Positions 36,676 to 46,812 of a stretch of DNA of 64,000 nucleotides are shown in pieces. Under the pieces are notes generated by a model. It had not been told where the DNA came from, did not search any database, and saw only the letters and a list, made by a program, of their open reading frames with translations. Both the position numbers and the translations under genes were made by a program. Every line of letters begins with the position of its first letter. Position 1 is the first letter of the stretch. The stretch is from contig NZ_AFIE01000014.1 in NCBI RefSeq assembly GCF_000214135.1, positions 1-64,000 of the forward strand, given 5' to 3'. The stretch is from Acinetobacter sp. P8-3-8. Its GTDB lineage: Bacteria > Pseudomonadota > Gammaproteobacteria > Pseudomonadales > Moraxellaceae.

Positions 36676-38070
36676 TTGAAACATAGAGCTAAACCTCGTC
36701 CATCTCAGCTTGCTCAGTATATTTTTAAAGTTGAGCGATTGTCACACGAAGGGCGAGGGATTGCACACTATGGTACGGATACTGATCATCCAAGTGATAA
36801 AGACGGTAAGAAAGTTTTTATTCGTTATGCATTGCCGGGTGAAACGGTTAAAGCACAGATTACCCGTCAAGTTTCTAAGCTTGAAGAGGCGGATAGTATT
36901 GCGTTAATTAGTGAGCCAAATCCAAATCGTGTAGAACCTTTTTGCCCTCATTTTGGAATATGTGGTGGTTGCAATATGCAGCATATTCACCCAGATGAGC
37001 AAATCCGTTTAAAACAAGAGGTTTTAAAATCACATTTGAGTCATTTTGCGGGTTTAGAACCTGTGCAATGGCTTGAACCGATTCGTTCGCAGCAAACGGA
37101 TTACCGTCATAAAGCTCGAATCGGTGTGCGCTATTTACCGAAGCAAAATAAGTTGTTGATGGGTTTTCGTGAAGCGCAGAGCAATCATTTAACTGAAATC
37201 CAAAGTTGCGATATTTTGGCTGAGGCGTTGAATCAAGCCTTACCTGAGTTAAAAGTATTACTCGAAAGTCTAAAAGGCAAACATGCCATTGGTCATATAG
37301 AATTAGCCAAAGGTGATCAAGAAATTTCGCTTTTAATTCGTCATACTGAAAAATTAAAAGCGCATGATGTCAACCTATTGCAACAATATGCGTTACAGAA
37401 GCAGTGGCAGTTATATTTGCAACCATTTGGTGTGGAAAGTTTACATCGTGTGGACGATGCTGAAGCACCGATGCATTTACATTACCGTTTAAATGATTTT
37501 GATGTTGAGTTTGCGTTTAATCCCACAGATTTTACTCAAGTGAATCCAACAGTAAATCAGCAAATGGTTAAACTGGCATGTGATTTGCTAGATTTACAAC
37601 AAGGTGAACGTGTTCTGGATCTGTTTTGTGGACTGGGTAATTTTTCACTTCCGCTCGCCAAACGAGTGGGTGCAACAGGTAAAGTGGTTGCAGTGGAAGG
37701 GAGTGAGGAAATGGCTAAGCGCGGTACACAAAATGCACTGAACAATCGTTTAACCAATGTTAAATTTTATTCACAAGATTTAACAAAAGACTTTTCACAT
37801 TATTCTTGGGCAAATCAAGGATTTGATGCATTATTGATTGATCCTCCAAGAGCAGGTGCTGAACAAGTTATGCATTATGTGCCAAAATTTGGTGCAAAAA
37901 GAATCGTTTATGTGTCGTGTAATCCTGCGACCCTAGCTAGAGATGCTGGAATTTTGGTACAACATGGGTATCAGTTAATAAAAGCAGGTGTGATGGATAT
38001 GTTTACCCATACGGGTCATGTTGAATCCATTGCATTGTTTGAAAAGAAATTAGAGATAAACGATTTATAA
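36676..38070 (+). CDS. rlmD: 23S rRNA (uracil-1939-C5)-methyltransferase
   Basis: RlmD adds a methyl group to U1939 of 23S rRNA using S-adenosylmethionine and carries a [4Fe-4S] cluster. The 464-residue protein has a TRAM-like N-terminus ([16 protein letters not shown]), cluster cysteines in [14 protein letters not shown], the AdoMet fold [26 protein letters not shown], and the catalytic cysteine in [17 protein letters not shown] at 36676 is the only sensible start and follows the exonuclease stop by 9 bases. relA begins 27 bases downstream, the same order as in E. coli, where rlmD precedes relA. Confidence 0.95.
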   Translation: MKHRAKPRPSQLAQYIFKVERLSHEGRGIAHYGTDTDHPSDKDGKKVFIRYALPGETVKAQITRQVSKLEEADSIALISEPNPNRVEPFCPHFGICGGCNMQHIHPDEQIRLKQEVLKSHLSHFAGLEPVQWLEPIRSQQTDYRHKARIGVRYLPKQNKLLMGFREAQSNHLTEIQSCDILAEALNQALPELKVLLESLKGKHAIGHIELAKGDQEISLLIRHTEKLKAHDVNLLQQYALQKQWQLYLQPFGVESLHRVDDAEAPMHLHYRLNDFDVEFAFNPTDFTQVNPTVNQQMVKLACDLLDLQQGERVLDLFCGLGNFSLPLAKRVGATGKVVAVEGSEEMAKRGTQNALNNRLTNVKFYSQDLTKDFSHYSWANQGFDALLIDPPRAGAEQVMHYVPKFGAKRIVYVSCNPATLARDAGILVQHGYQLIKAGVMDMFTHTGHVESIALFEKKLEINDL

Positions 38071-38097
38071 TGAAGTATAGAGTTAGAGGAGAAGGGT

Positions 38098-40404
38098 ATG
38101 GTCACAGTTCGTGAACAGCTTCCAGATCAACTCAGTGAGTTATCAGACGAAGCGACTGTAGAGCATGCCGATGAAGCGCAACAGGCTCTAGCGACATGGC
38201 TAGACCGCGTGCGTGGAATTTTAGACGGTGCTGAATTAATACAGTTAGAAGAAGTCGCGCAATTAGTATTACAAAAAGAATTAGCGACAACAGTCAATCA
38301 TCGAACCAATACCTTTGCAACAGGGATTGGGATGGCGGATATTTTGGCACATTTACATGTCGATGAAGACACGCTGGCAGCAGCGGTGCTTTACCGTAGT
38401 GTACGTGAAGGCTTAACCACTTTAGATGAAATTCAAAAACAGTTCGGTGAGCAAGTCTACAACCTCGTCAAAGGTACTTTGGCGATGGGTAAACTTTCTG
38501 AATTGATTGAAAAAAATAAGCGCTTAGAGGATCATTTTAATAATAATCAACGGGAACATTTGACCGGGATCTATAAGATGCTGATTTCGGTCACAGAAGA
38601 TGTTCGTGTTGTATTGATTAAACTGGCTGAACGTACTTTTGCACTACGTGAATTGGCGCATTCTCCAAAAGAGCGTCAGGAACGTGTTGCACGAGAAATT
38701 TTGACCATCTATTCTCCGTTGGCGCATCGTCTAGGGATTGCTCAATTAAAATGGGAGCTAGAAGATCTTGCTTTCCGTTATTTAGCACCTGAGCGCTATA
38801 AAGAAATTGCTTCTCTACTCAATGAAAAGCGTTTAGAGCGTGAACAGTATATTCAGTTTGTTGTTGATCGTTTAAAACATGAACTGGCTGAGCATGATAT
38901 TGACGCTGAAATTTCAGGTCGGGTAAAACATATTTATTCGATTTATCGCAAAATGAAGAGTAAGAGTCTGAGTTTTGATCAGCTTTATGATATTCGTGCA
39001 TTACGAGTATTGGTGAAATCTGTATCCGAGTGTTATCACGCTTTGGGTATCGTACATCAGATTTGGCGACACATTCCGCATCAGTTTGATGATTATATTA
39101 CCAATCCAAAAGCCAATGGTTATCGTTCTTTACATACGGCTGTGATTGCAGAAAACAAATCTTTGGAAATTCAAATCCGTACCAAAGAGATGCACAATGA
39201 GGCTGAGTTGGGTGTGTGTTCACACTTCAATTACAAAGAAGGGTCTAAGACCACAGATTACTCATTTAACCATCGTTTGCATTCATTACGTGCTGTACTT
39301 GAACATTATCAAGAACGTACTGAAACCAGTGCGCATGCCAATGATGATGAGCCTGAGAATTTTGAACAGATTCAAGATTTTGAAGGCTTTGAGAAAATTT
39401 ATGTGTTCAGTCGTGATGGTGATATTAAAGAATTACCACGTGGCTCGACAGTGCTTGATTTTGCTTATCATGTACATACCGAAGTTGGAAACAAGTGCTA
39501 TGCGGCACGTGTGAATCAACGTTATGTGCCATTAACCTATACCTTGAAAACAGGTGAGCAGGTTGAGATTTTAACCAAAAAAGATCGTGAACCGAACCGT
39601 GATTGGTTGGTGAATTCTTTAGGTTATATCAAAACTGCTCGTGCTCGCGATAAGTTACGTCATTGGTTTAGACAACAAGATCGGAGTAAGAACTTAGAAG
39701 TTGGGCGTGAAATTCTCAATAAAGAACTTTCACGTTTAGCGATTCATCCAAAAAGTATTGATTTAAGTGATTATTGCAATCATTTCAATGTTAAAACGGG
39801 TGATGACATTCTAGTTTCATTGGTGAGTGGTGACATTAGTCTTCATGCCTTGATCAATCAAGTCAATCGCCATATGCATTTGGATCAAGATGAGCCTGAG
39901 TTGGTGTTAAAGCCGACGCTGAACCCACGTGCGAGTCATACGTTATCTGCTCATGGTATTTTGATTGATGGTTTAGATAATGTTGAATTGCATATTGCTC
40001 AATGCTGTCAGCCTGTTCATGGTGAATCCATCGCAGGCTATATCACTTTAAATCGTGGTGTGAGTATTCATAAAGTTGCATGTCCAGATTATCTTCGGAT
40101 GATTAAGTTGGAGCCTGATCGTGCTGTAGAAGCGGATTGGGAGATGCAACCTACACGTGGTCAAAGTGTACAGATTGTTGTTGAAGCTTATGATCGCCGT
40201 GGTTTATTGAAAGATTTAACTCAAGTGATTTTCTCTGATCAAATTAATATTCGCCAAGTGAATACAATTTCTGAAGCAGATGGTATTGCCAATATGAAAT
40301 TGTTGATTGAAGTGAAAGGTTTGGCGCAACTTTCTCGACTCTTGGCAAGATTAGAACAACAGCCGGGTATTATTAGTGCACGACGTTTGGTTCAAGGAAA
40401 CTAA
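38098..40404 (+). CDS. relA: GTP pyrophosphokinase RelA
   Basis: This 768-residue enzyme makes (p)ppGpp when uncharged tRNA stalls ribosomes. The N-terminal HD-type hydrolase domain lacks the paired His-Asp, so it is RelA rather than SpoT. The synthetase domain has GRVKHIYSIYRKMKSKSLSFDQLYDIRALRVLV and NPKANGYRSLHTAVI. A TGS domain (KIYVFSRDGDIKELPRGSTVLDFAY) follows, then a cysteine-rich stretch (AQCCQPVHGESIAGY), then an ACT domain at the C-terminus. AGAGGAGAAGG gives a strong ribosome-binding site. A terminator follows within 15 bases. Confidence 0.96.
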   Translation: MVTVREQLPDQLSELSDEATVEHADEAQQALATWLDRVRGILDGAELIQLEEVAQLVLQKELATTVNHRTNTFATGIGMADILAHLHVDEDTLAAAVLYRSVREGLTTLDEIQKQFGEQVYNLVKGTLAMGKLSELIEKNKRLEDHFNNNQREHLTGIYKMLISVTEDVRVVLIKLAERTFALRELAHSPKERQERVAREILTIYSPLAHRLGIAQLKWELEDLAFRYLAPERYKEIASLLNEKRLEREQYIQFVVDRLKHELAEHDIDAEISGRVKHIYSIYRKMKSKSLSFDQLYDIRALRVLVKSVSECYHALGIVHQIWRHIPHQFDDYITNPKANGYRSLHTAVIAENKSLEIQIRTKEMHNEAELGVCSHFNYKEGSKTTDYSFNHRLHSLRAVLEHYQERTETSAHANDDEPENFEQIQDFEGFEKIYVFSRDGDIKELPRGSTVLDFAYHVHTEVGNKCYAARVNQRYVPLTYTLKTGEQVEILTKKDREPNRDWLVNSLGYIKTARARDKLRHWFRQQDRSKNLEVGREILNKELSRLAIHPKSIDLSDYCNHFNVKTGDDILVSLVSGDISLHALINQVNRHMHLDQDEPELVLKPTLNPRASHTLSAHGILIDGLDNVELHIAQCCQPVHGESIAGYITLNRGVSIHKVACPDYLRMIKLEPDRAVEADWEMQPTRGQSVQIVVEAYDRRGLLKDLTQVIFSDQINIRQVNTISEADGIANMKLLIEVKGLAQLSRLLARLEQQPGIISARRLVQGN

Positions 40405-40414
40405 ATGTTGAATA

Positions 40415-40441
40415 AAAAAACCTGCTAAATGCAGGTTTTTT
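40415..40441 (+). terminator. Factor-independent terminator after relA
   Basis: AAAAAACCTGC (40415-40425) and GCAGGTTTTTT (40431-40441) form an 11-bp stem with a 5-base loop that runs into the T tract. Confidence 0.92.
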
Positions 40442-40526
40442 ATTGTCTTAATTGGTTTGAATTAATTCATGGAAATGCGCAGGCTTGATGTGTATTCAAC
40501 GTTGAAATTCAAGATGCTAATCTAAG

Positions 40527-40815
40527 TAACCTGAACTCGAGATAAGTATGTTTCCTACTATACGATACGCGGAAACGTCAGTCGCATTGTTTGAGGCCGG
40601 GCTACATTTGCAATGTACTGTTTTTGCAATACATTTGGTACTTGATAGTATCTGTCGAGTTGGCGACTGACAAATGGTTTTGCCTACTTTTCCCGAAAGA
40701 AAAGTAGGTCGAACCGAAGGTTAATTCTTGTATCTGACTTTAAATGGTAATACTCCGTTGTGCCTGATCTATCTTTTCAATAACTTACATCAAAGTTTAT
40801 CCCGAACTGACGTTA
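40527..40815 (-). repeat. Dispersed structured repeat, family A, copy 2
   Basis: A 289-bp copy in reverse orientation relative to 14181 and 48567, with terminal inverted repeats at 40527-40545 and 40797-40815. The 10-bp internal hairpin is intact at about 40683-40708. It lies between relA and the convergent short-chain dehydrogenase gene, 15 bases before the latter's stop. Confidence 0.88.
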
Positions 40816-40830
40816 AGTTAACTCAAAAGC

Positions 40831-41607
40831 TTATTTTCTTTTGGTGAGTACTATATTGCCCAAACGATTGAGAAATTGTGGGCTAATATTTGAAAGCTGA
40901 AACATGATTTTGCTTTTTAACCCTACAGGGGTATGTGTGGCTGTAAGAATCGTGCCTTTGGCTTTAGCTAAAGCGAAAATTTGATTCGCAACATCTTGAG
41001 CACTTAAATGTACTCCAATATTTTTGATACTTCCTGCATCCATATCTTTAACCATTGCCGTTTGCACAAATAGTGGCATGACATCGAGTACACGAATACC
41101 GTATTTTTGCCATTCAATATCTAAGCCTTCTGTAATACCTCGGACAGCAAATTTACTGGCTGAATAAGACACCAAGTCTGCTTGTCCATAAATCGCTGAT
41201 GCAGACGATAAATTAATGACACGTGCAAATTTTGCTTTTTTCAGGTAGGGAAGTGCGGCATGGCAACCATTCAAAACACCGTTGACATTAATGTTGATGG
41301 TTCGGTGATGAGCAGTAATATCTGTTTTTTCAAAGTCACCTGAATAGAGAATGCCTGCATTATTAACCAAAATATTAAGTTCACCAGCCCATGTGACAAA
41401 GTCTTGTAAAGCTGTTTGCCATTGATCGTATTGACTGACATCTAATTGTCCAGCTTTAGCATTAGAACCCAATTGGTCAGCTAAGGTTTGAGCTTGATCT
41501 GCATTGATATCATAAATACCAACTTTATAACCTTGTTGGTAGAATAGACGAGCAATTGCGGCACCTATCCCTTGTGCAGCACCACTAATGAAGATACTTT
41601 GACTCAT
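40831..41607 (-). CDS. Short-chain dehydrogenase/reductase
   Basis: This is a 258-residue classical SDR: SIFISGAAQGIGAAIARLF is the cofactor motif, NILVNNAGILYSG the central NNAG, VINLSSASAIYGQADLVSYSASKFAVRGITEG the Ser-Tyr-Lys catalytic set, and VLDVMPLFVQTAMV the loop after. The Asp in YDINADQ at the end of strand two favours NAD(H). The substrate is unknown. It faces relA across a family A repeat and is divergent from mazG. Confidence 0.9.
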   Translation of the reverse strand: MSQSIFISGAAQGIGAAIARLFYQQGYKVGIYDINADQAQTLADQLGSNAKAGQLDVSQYDQWQTALQDFVTWAGELNILVNNAGILYSGDFEKTDITAHHRTININVNGVLNGCHAALPYLKKAKFARVINLSSASAIYGQADLVSYSASKFAVRGITEGLDIEWQKYGIRVLDVMPLFVQTAMVKDMDAGSIKNIGVHLSAQDVANQIFALAKAKGTILTATHTPVGLKSKIMFQLSNISPQFLNRLGNIVLTKRK

Positions 41608-41711
41608 TTAATTTCCCTTGTTTTTGTTATTACATGCAGCGAGTTGAACATAAAATGTGCGTGAGAACAAGGGCTGATAAGTCATTTGTTATTGATATTA
41701 AAGGACATAAA

Positions 41712-42476
41712 ATGGAACAGTTATTGGCGATTATGAAGCAACTCCGTACCGAGTGTCCTTGGGATCGTGAACAAACACCTGAAAGTTTAACGCAATATGC
41801 AATTGAAGAAGCGTATGAAGTAGAAGAAGCAGTTCGTTCAGGCGACTTAGATGAAGTGAAGAATGAATTGGGCGATTTGTTGTTACAGGTGGTGTTTCAA
41901 TCACAAATGTACAGTGAACAGGGGGCTTTTGATTTTTCAGATGTTGTTGATGCGATTTGTCAGAAATTAATTCGCCGTCATCCTCACGTTTTTCAAAAAG
42001 ATCAATTTGAAAATTTAAGCCCTGAGCAAGTTTCTTTATTATGGAAAGACATTAAACAACAAGAAAAACAGGGAAAACCTCGATCTCGTTTAGATAAAGT
42101 AAAACATGGGCCTGCATTAAACCAAGCGGAAGACATTCAAAAAAATGCAGCGAAGGTTGGTTTTGATTTTCCTGATGTTGCGCAAGCTTATGAAAAAGTG
42201 AAGGAAGAGCTATCTGAATTTGAAGAAGCGATGCAATTGGAAAAATCCGATGAAATAATTGATGAATTTGGTGATTGTTTATTTTCATTAATCAATGTTG
42301 GGCGTAAACTAGGTATCTCAAGTGAAATGGCGCTACTCGGAACAGTTCATAAATTTAAATCACGCTTTGCTTATATTGAAGATCAAATTAATTTAAAAAA
42401 TAAAAGATTAGAAGATGTTAGTTTGCAAGAAATGGATCAACTTTGGGATCAAGCAAAGCAAAAATTAAAACACTAG
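41712..42476 (+). CDS. mazG: Nucleoside triphosphate pyrophosphohydrolase MazG
   Basis: MazG hydrolyses nucleoside triphosphates to monophosphates and has been linked to (p)ppGpp levels. The 254-residue protein has two MazG repeats. The first contains CPWDREQTPESLTQYAIEEAYEVEEAV and DEVKNELGDLLLQVVFQ with the EExxE/ExxD metal set; the second has EELSEFEEAM and EIIDEFGDCLFSLINVGRKLG. I use the ATG at 41712, which has AAAGGAC just upstream and gives the family's MEQLLAIMKQLR start; the longer frame from 41634 has no support. relA lies close by on the other side of the SDR gene. comEA follows after 7 bases. Confidence 0.94.
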   Translation: MEQLLAIMKQLRTECPWDREQTPESLTQYAIEEAYEVEEAVRSGDLDEVKNELGDLLLQVVFQSQMYSEQGAFDFSDVVDAICQKLIRRHPHVFQKDQFENLSPEQVSLLWKDIKQQEKQGKPRSRLDKVKHGPALNQAEDIQKNAAKVGFDFPDVAQAYEKVKEELSEFEEAMQLEKSDEIIDEFGDCLFSLINVGRKLGISSEMALLGTVHKFKSRFAYIEDQINLKNKRLEDVSLQEMDQLWDQAKQKLKH

Positions 42477-42483
42477 GGTATTC

Positions 42484-42978
42484 ATGATTTTTGCAGAATT
42501 AAAAATTATTCAATCAGTAATTAAATTAGTAAAACTACATAATGTTTCTTTTTATACAATACTTTTGCTTTCATTGTTGAGTTTGTCGTTAACCGCACAA
42601 GCTCAGCAATTTGATCAAAATTACTTGAAATGGAAAGCGAATCAACAAGAGCAAGATGCTCGGCTGAATAAACAATCGAGCAAACAGAATGAAAATTATT
42701 ATTTGTCACGTCCTTCAGTTACGAGCCCCAATAAAACCCAAACAAATAAAACCCAAACCAATAAATTAGCGGGTGCTGCTATAACAAACAAGGTGAGTAT
42801 TAACGCTGCAAGTATTGAACAGTTACAACAGCTCAATGGTGCAGGGCCAAAGAAAGCCCAAGCAATCATTGATTATAGAAATCAAAATGGACAATTTAAA
42901 ACTATTGAAGATTTACAAAAGGTGAAAGGAATTGGTGTGAAGTTTATTGAAAAAAATCGTTCGATGCTGAGTCTATAA
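42484..42978 (+). CDS. ComEA-family helix-hairpin-helix protein
   Basis: This 164-residue protein is likely exported. The hydrophobic stretch VSFYTILLLSLLSLSLTA ends at AQAQQ, a plausible cleavage site. A Q/N/K-rich linker with the repeat NKTQT follows. The C-terminal 65 residues are a ComEA-type double helix-hairpin-helix (KVSINAASIEQLQQLNGAGPKKAQAIIDYRNQNGQFKTIEDL, then VKGIGVKFIEKN) that binds DNA without sequence preference. In naturally competent bacteria ComEA pulls DNA into the periplasm, which suits Acinetobacter. Start choice is uncertain. It closely follows mazG. Confidence 0.85.
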   Translation: MIFAELKIIQSVIKLVKLHNVSFYTILLLSLLSLSLTAQAQQFDQNYLKWKANQQEQDARLNKQSSKQNENYYLSRPSVTSPNKTQTNKTQTNKLAGAAITNKVSINAASIEQLQQLNGAGPKKAQAIIDYRNQNGQFKTIEDLQKVKGIGVKFIEKNRSMLSL

Positions 42979-43100
42979 CTTTTTTATCAGGTTTGATTCA
43001 GCCGAAAATTGCGATAAGCAGCTAAATTTCAAAATAAGATCACGAGAATCAAATTGCCCTTTAGCTGTGTAAGCGATATCATTAGCACAATTATGATTTT

Positions 43101-43114
43101 TACGTCCTGACGTA
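43101..43114 (+). promoter_or_regulatory. Palindrome overlapping the pcnB ribosome-binding site
   Basis: TACGTC and GACGTA separated by CT form a 6-bp palindrome whose last base is the first of the AGGAG site of pcnB. It could be a weak RNA hairpin that masks the site or a protein-binding site. Confidence 0.3.
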
Positions 43115-43128
43115 GGAGACAGTGTCTT

Positions 43129-44601
43129 TTGCAAACTTTGCGTGCGTCAAAGAGTGGATTATCCACCGCCCAATTACCTTCTTCCATTTTAGATGTTATT
43201 GATTCACTCACCAAAGCTGGCTATCAGGCATATATAGTCGGTGGTGGTGTGCGTGATTTAATGCTTGGTCTCAACCCTAAAGACTTCGATGCAGTCACCG
43301 ATGCAACACCTTCTCAAATTAAGGAAGTGTTTGGTCGCCGTTGTCGGATTATTGGACGACGCTTTGAATTGGCTCATGTCTATTCAGGCCGAGAGTTAAT
43401 TGAAGTTGCAACTTTCCGAGCGCCACCCAAAAAAGCGATTACTTCTGCTCAGGGAATGATTTTACGTGATAATAATTGGGGAACGATTGAGGAAGATTTT
43501 TCTCGTCGAGATTTCTCGATTAATGCAATGTATTATCAACCACGTAAAGGTGAAGTGCTAGATTTTTGCAATGCTATTGATGATATAAAAAATAAAACAT
43601 TGCGCTTGCTGGGTGATCCAAGCTTACGTTTTGAAGAAGATCCTGTACGGATGTTACGTACTTTACGTTTTGCGGCAAAATTAAATTTCAGTATTGATCC
43701 TAAAATTTTAGAAATCTTTACTGAAGATATGACGCAATTATTAAGAGATGTTTCTCCACATCGTCTTTATGATGAATCGCAAAAACTGTTCACGATGGGA
43801 CATTTGCACCGTGTTATGCCAATGTTGATTGAATTTGGTGTATGGAAGCAATTATTTGCAGATATTGACACTGAAATCACACCATTCATTGAACGAGCTG
43901 CGAAAAATACGGATCAACGCATCCAAATAGGTAAAACCATTAACCCTGCATTTTTCTATGCGGTGTTGTTATGGAATAATTTTTTGGCACGTTGTGATGT
44001 TTATCATGCAAAGGGTGTTGTTGCCGCTGAAGCACGTGCTCAAGCAGGTTTAGACGTTTTAAAACGCCAAGCGACACGAACCATTATTCCACGTTTTGCT
44101 GAAACCTTTATTCGTGAAGTTTGGGAAATGCAAAGTCGTTTGCTGAATCCAAAACCACAACAAATTGAAGCTCTTTCAGGGCATGCGCGGTTCCGTGCAG
44201 GTTTTGACTTCTTATTGCTGAGAGAAAAGTCAGGTGATACGTCAACCAATGGCATGGGTGCTTGGTGGGAAGCTTATCAAGACATGTCTGCGGATGAAAA
44301 AGAACGTGCCATTAGTGTTTATAATCGTCAACGTGCCAAAGGTCGTCGTAAAGTTGCAGAGCCTGCTGTAGAAGAAAAAGCAAGTTCAGCGCAGATTGAA
44401 CCATTGGTGAAAGAACAAGAAACACGTAGTCGCCGTACTCGTAATAAACCGACTTCTCATAATTCATCGAGTGATTCTCGTAGTAGAAATGATTTCAAAT
44501 CCGCTGCAAATACGGGTGAAATCAATGCGGACCATCCAATTACTAAACGTAGACGTGTACAACGTGATCTTAGTAAAGTGATTTTTGGACCAACGCAATG
44601 A
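43129..44601 (+). CDS. pcnB: Poly(A) polymerase I
   Basis: PcnB adds 3' poly(A) tails to RNA and so marks it for decay. The 490-residue protein has the class II nucleotidyltransferase head (YIVGGGVRDLMLGLNPKDFDAVTDATP with the DxD metal pair), EDFSRRDFSINAMYY, and DPVRMLRTLRFAAKLNF. A helical body follows, then a basic, Ser/Arg-rich tail after residue 415 that is typical of PcnB rather than tRNA CCA-adding enzymes. TTG at 43129 is preceded by AGGAG. Its stop overlaps the folK start by four bases (ATGA), as in other proteobacteria where pcnB-folK are coupled. Confidence 0.94.
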   Translation: MQTLRASKSGLSTAQLPSSILDVIDSLTKAGYQAYIVGGGVRDLMLGLNPKDFDAVTDATPSQIKEVFGRRCRIIGRRFELAHVYSGRELIEVATFRAPPKKAITSAQGMILRDNNWGTIEEDFSRRDFSINAMYYQPRKGEVLDFCNAIDDIKNKTLRLLGDPSLRFEEDPVRMLRTLRFAAKLNFSIDPKILEIFTEDMTQLLRDVSPHRLYDESQKLFTMGHLHRVMPMLIEFGVWKQLFADIDTEITPFIERAAKNTDQRIQIGKTINPAFFYAVLLWNNFLARCDVYHAKGVVAAEARAQAGLDVLKRQATRTIIPRFAETFIREVWEMQSRLLNPKPQQIEALSGHARFRAGFDFLLLREKSGDTSTNGMGAWWEAYQDMSADEKERAISVYNRQRAKGRRKVAEPAVEEKASSAQIEPLVKEQETRSRRTRNKPTSHNSSSDSRSRNDFKSAANTGEINADHPITKRRRVQRDLSKVIFGPTQ

Positions 44602-45083
44602 TGACGAAAGCCTATATTGGTTTAGGCAGTAATTTAGGTGACTCTGAACAAATTTTACGTGAAGCTGTAGCAAAGCTCCGAACCTTAGGGGCTGTTGCTG
44701 TTTCAAAACTGTATCGGAGTCCACCAATGGGACCGCAAGATCAACCGAATTATTATAATGCTGTTGCAGAACTAAGCACTCATTTAGAGCCATTAGCATT
44801 GTTAGATGAGTTGCAACGTATTGAAAATGAAGCAGGTCGTGTGCGTTTACGCCGTTGGGGTGAAAGAACTTTAGATTTAGATCTTTTGCTTTATGCTGAA
44901 AAAAACATTATAAATGAGCGACTCACAGTACCGCATATAGGTATTTTAGAGCGTGATTTTGTGGTGATCCCTTTATTAGATCTCGATCCTACACTTCAAG
45001 TGAAAGGGCAGTCATTGCAAAGTTTAGATCTCGTGCAACATTCAACACTCAGCGCTCTTGCAGATCAGACTTGGGCTGATTGA
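44598..45083 (+). CDS. folK: 6-hydroxymethyl-7,8-dihydropterin pyrophosphokinase
   Basis: FolK transfers pyrophosphate from ATP to hydroxymethyl-dihydropterin in folate synthesis. The 161-residue protein has AYIGLGSNLGDSEQIL, SKLYRSPPMGPQDQPNYYNAVAEL, RWGERTLDLDLLLY with its metal-binding aspartates, and VPHIGILERDFVVIPLLDLDP. It overlaps pcnB by ATGA and leads into the pantothenate genes 44 bases later. Confidence 0.95.
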   Translation: MMTKAYIGLGSNLGDSEQILREAVAKLRTLGAVAVSKLYRSPPMGPQDQPNYYNAVAELSTHLEPLALLDELQRIENEAGRVRLRRWGERTLDLDLLLYAEKNIINERLTVPHIGILERDFVVIPLLDLDPTLQVKGQSLQSLDLVQHSTLSALADQTWAD

Positions 45084-45127
45084 TTTTTTGAATATGCCAG
45101 AACTCTTATCGATAGAGGAATATCGTC

Positions 45128-45937
45128 ATGATTAGTCTAAGTGATTTAAGACAGTTTAAAGCTCAGAACCGTAAATTTTCATGTCTAACTTGCTATGATG
45201 CAAGTATGGCAAAAGGTATGGAAGTTGCTGAAATTGATACTATTTTAATTGGCGATTCTTTGGGGATGACCATTCAAGGGCATGATTCTACCTTGCCTGT
45301 GACTGTAGCTGATATGGCATATCATACCGCTGCGGTGCGTCGTGCAAATCAGCATTCATTTATCTTTTGTGACTTACCTTTTATGAGTTATGCAACGCTC
45401 AATGATGCGTTGTCAAATTCTAAAATTGTGATGCAAGCTGGCGCTCAAATGATTAAAATTGAGGGTGGTGCTTGGTTGGCTGAAACTGTTCAGGTGCTGA
45501 CACGAAATGGTATTCCTGTGTGTGTACACTTGGGCTTAACGCCACAATCTGTTCATGTATTTGGTGGTTATAAACTTCAAGCCAAAACACGTGAAGCAGC
45601 AGATCAGCTGATTGCTGACTGTAAAGCCGTTGTCGAAGCTGGTGCAGCAGTGCTTCTGTTAGAGTGTGTACCTGCACAATTAGGTAAAGAAATTACTGAA
45701 TTGTTCCCACATGTACCTGTGATTGGTATTGGTGCAGGTGTGGAAACCGATGGTCAAGTTCTCGTTGTACAAGATATGCTTGGATTGACCTTCGGTAAAG
45801 TGGCACGTTTTGTCCGTAATTTTATGAAAGAACAAGCAGGTGAAACTGCTATTGTTGACGCATTTAAGGCATATCATGTTGCTGTGCAAGATCAATCATT
45901 CCCTGCACAAGAACATACTTTCCAAGTCGAGCTGTAA
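45128..45937 (+). CDS. panB: 3-methyl-2-oxobutanoate hydroxymethyltransferase
   Basis: PanB makes ketopantoate from 2-oxoisovalerate and methylene-tetrahydrofolate. The 269-residue TIM barrel shows [47 protein letters not shown], and [20 protein letters not shown] with the conserved metal-site region. GAGG lies ahead of the ATG. panC follows after two bases, so the two are coupled; linking to folK makes a vitamin cluster. Confidence 0.96.
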   Translation: MISLSDLRQFKAQNRKFSCLTCYDASMAKGMEVAEIDTILIGDSLGMTIQGHDSTLPVTVADMAYHTAAVRRANQHSFIFCDLPFMSYATLNDALSNSKIVMQAGAQMIKIEGGAWLAETVQVLTRNGIPVCVHLGLTPQSVHVFGGYKLQAKTREAADQLIADCKAVVEAGAAVLLLECVPAQLGKEITELFPHVPVIGIGAGVETDGQVLVVQDMLGLTFGKVARFVRNFMKEQAGETAIVDAFKAYHVAVQDQSFPAQEHTFQVEL

Positions 45938-45939
45938 AC

Positions 45940-46785
45940 ATGAAAACAGAAACTACCATTCAAGGATTAACAGCATCGCTTAGTCCTGCTCGATCATCAC
46001 GTAAAAGTATTGGATTTATTCCGACGATGGGTAATCTTCATCAAGGACATTTAAATCTGGTTCGTGAGGCACGTAAGCTATGTGATGTTGTGGTGGTCAG
46101 TATTTTCGTGAATCCAATTCAATTTGGACCGAATGAAGACTTTGATAATTATCCTCGTACTTTGGAGCAGGATAGTCATCTTTTGGCTGAAGTCGGTTGT
46201 GATATTGTTTTTGCACCTTCTGTTGAGCAAATGTATGGTAAACACACACGTTTAACCAATATCAGCGTTAGCGATATCACCAATGACCTATGCGGTTTAC
46301 AGCGTCCTGGACACTTTGATGGTGTTGCAGTTGTGGTGACCAAACTATTTAATATCGTTCAACCAAATTTTGCATTCTTTGGGCAAAAAGATTATCAACA
46401 ATTGGCTGTGATTAAACAGTTGGTTCGTGATTTGAATATGCCAATCGAAGTGATTGGTGTCCCAATTGCACGTGCAGAAGATGGTTTGGCTTTAAGCTCT
46501 CGTAATGGTTATTTATCAGAGCAAGAGCGTCAAACAGCGCCTGTGATTTATCAGTCTTTAAAAACTGCGGAACATGATTTATTGGCAGGTCAGGTTTTAT
46601 CAAATGTGCTGAGTCAAATTCGGACACGTTTGACTGAGGCTGGTTTGGTTGTAGATTATGTAGAAGCTCGTAGCCCAATGTTACAAAAGGTTGATCAGTT
46701 TGACCAAGATGTTGTATTGTTTGTTGCAGCAAAATTAGGCAAAACACGCTTAATTGATAATTTGCAGATTAAACTTCCTGCTTAA
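45940..46785 (+). CDS. panC: Pantothenate synthetase
   Basis: PanC joins pantoate and beta-alanine with ATP. The 281-residue protein has the nucleotidyltransferase signature [60 protein letters not shown], and the KMSKS-like loop [15 protein letters not shown]. panD is not next to it. Confidence 0.96.
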   Translation: MKTETTIQGLTASLSPARSSRKSIGFIPTMGNLHQGHLNLVREARKLCDVVVVSIFVNPIQFGPNEDFDNYPRTLEQDSHLLAEVGCDIVFAPSVEQMYGKHTRLTNISVSDITNDLCGLQRPGHFDGVAVVVTKLFNIVQPNFAFFGQKDYQQLAVIKQLVRDLNMPIEVIGVPIARAEDGLALSSRNGYLSEQERQTAPVIYQSLKTAEHDLLAGQVLSNVLSQIRTRLTEAGLVVDYVEARSPMLQKVDQFDQDVVLFVAAKLGKTRLIDNLQIKLPA

Positions 46786-46812
46786 ACCTTTGCTTTTTAG
46801 GATCGCCATGCC

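Noticed and set aside
41634-41711. A 26-codon N-terminal extension of mazG
   Set aside because: The extension has no similarity to MazG, and the ATG at 41712 has a proper ribosome-binding site and the family start sequence.
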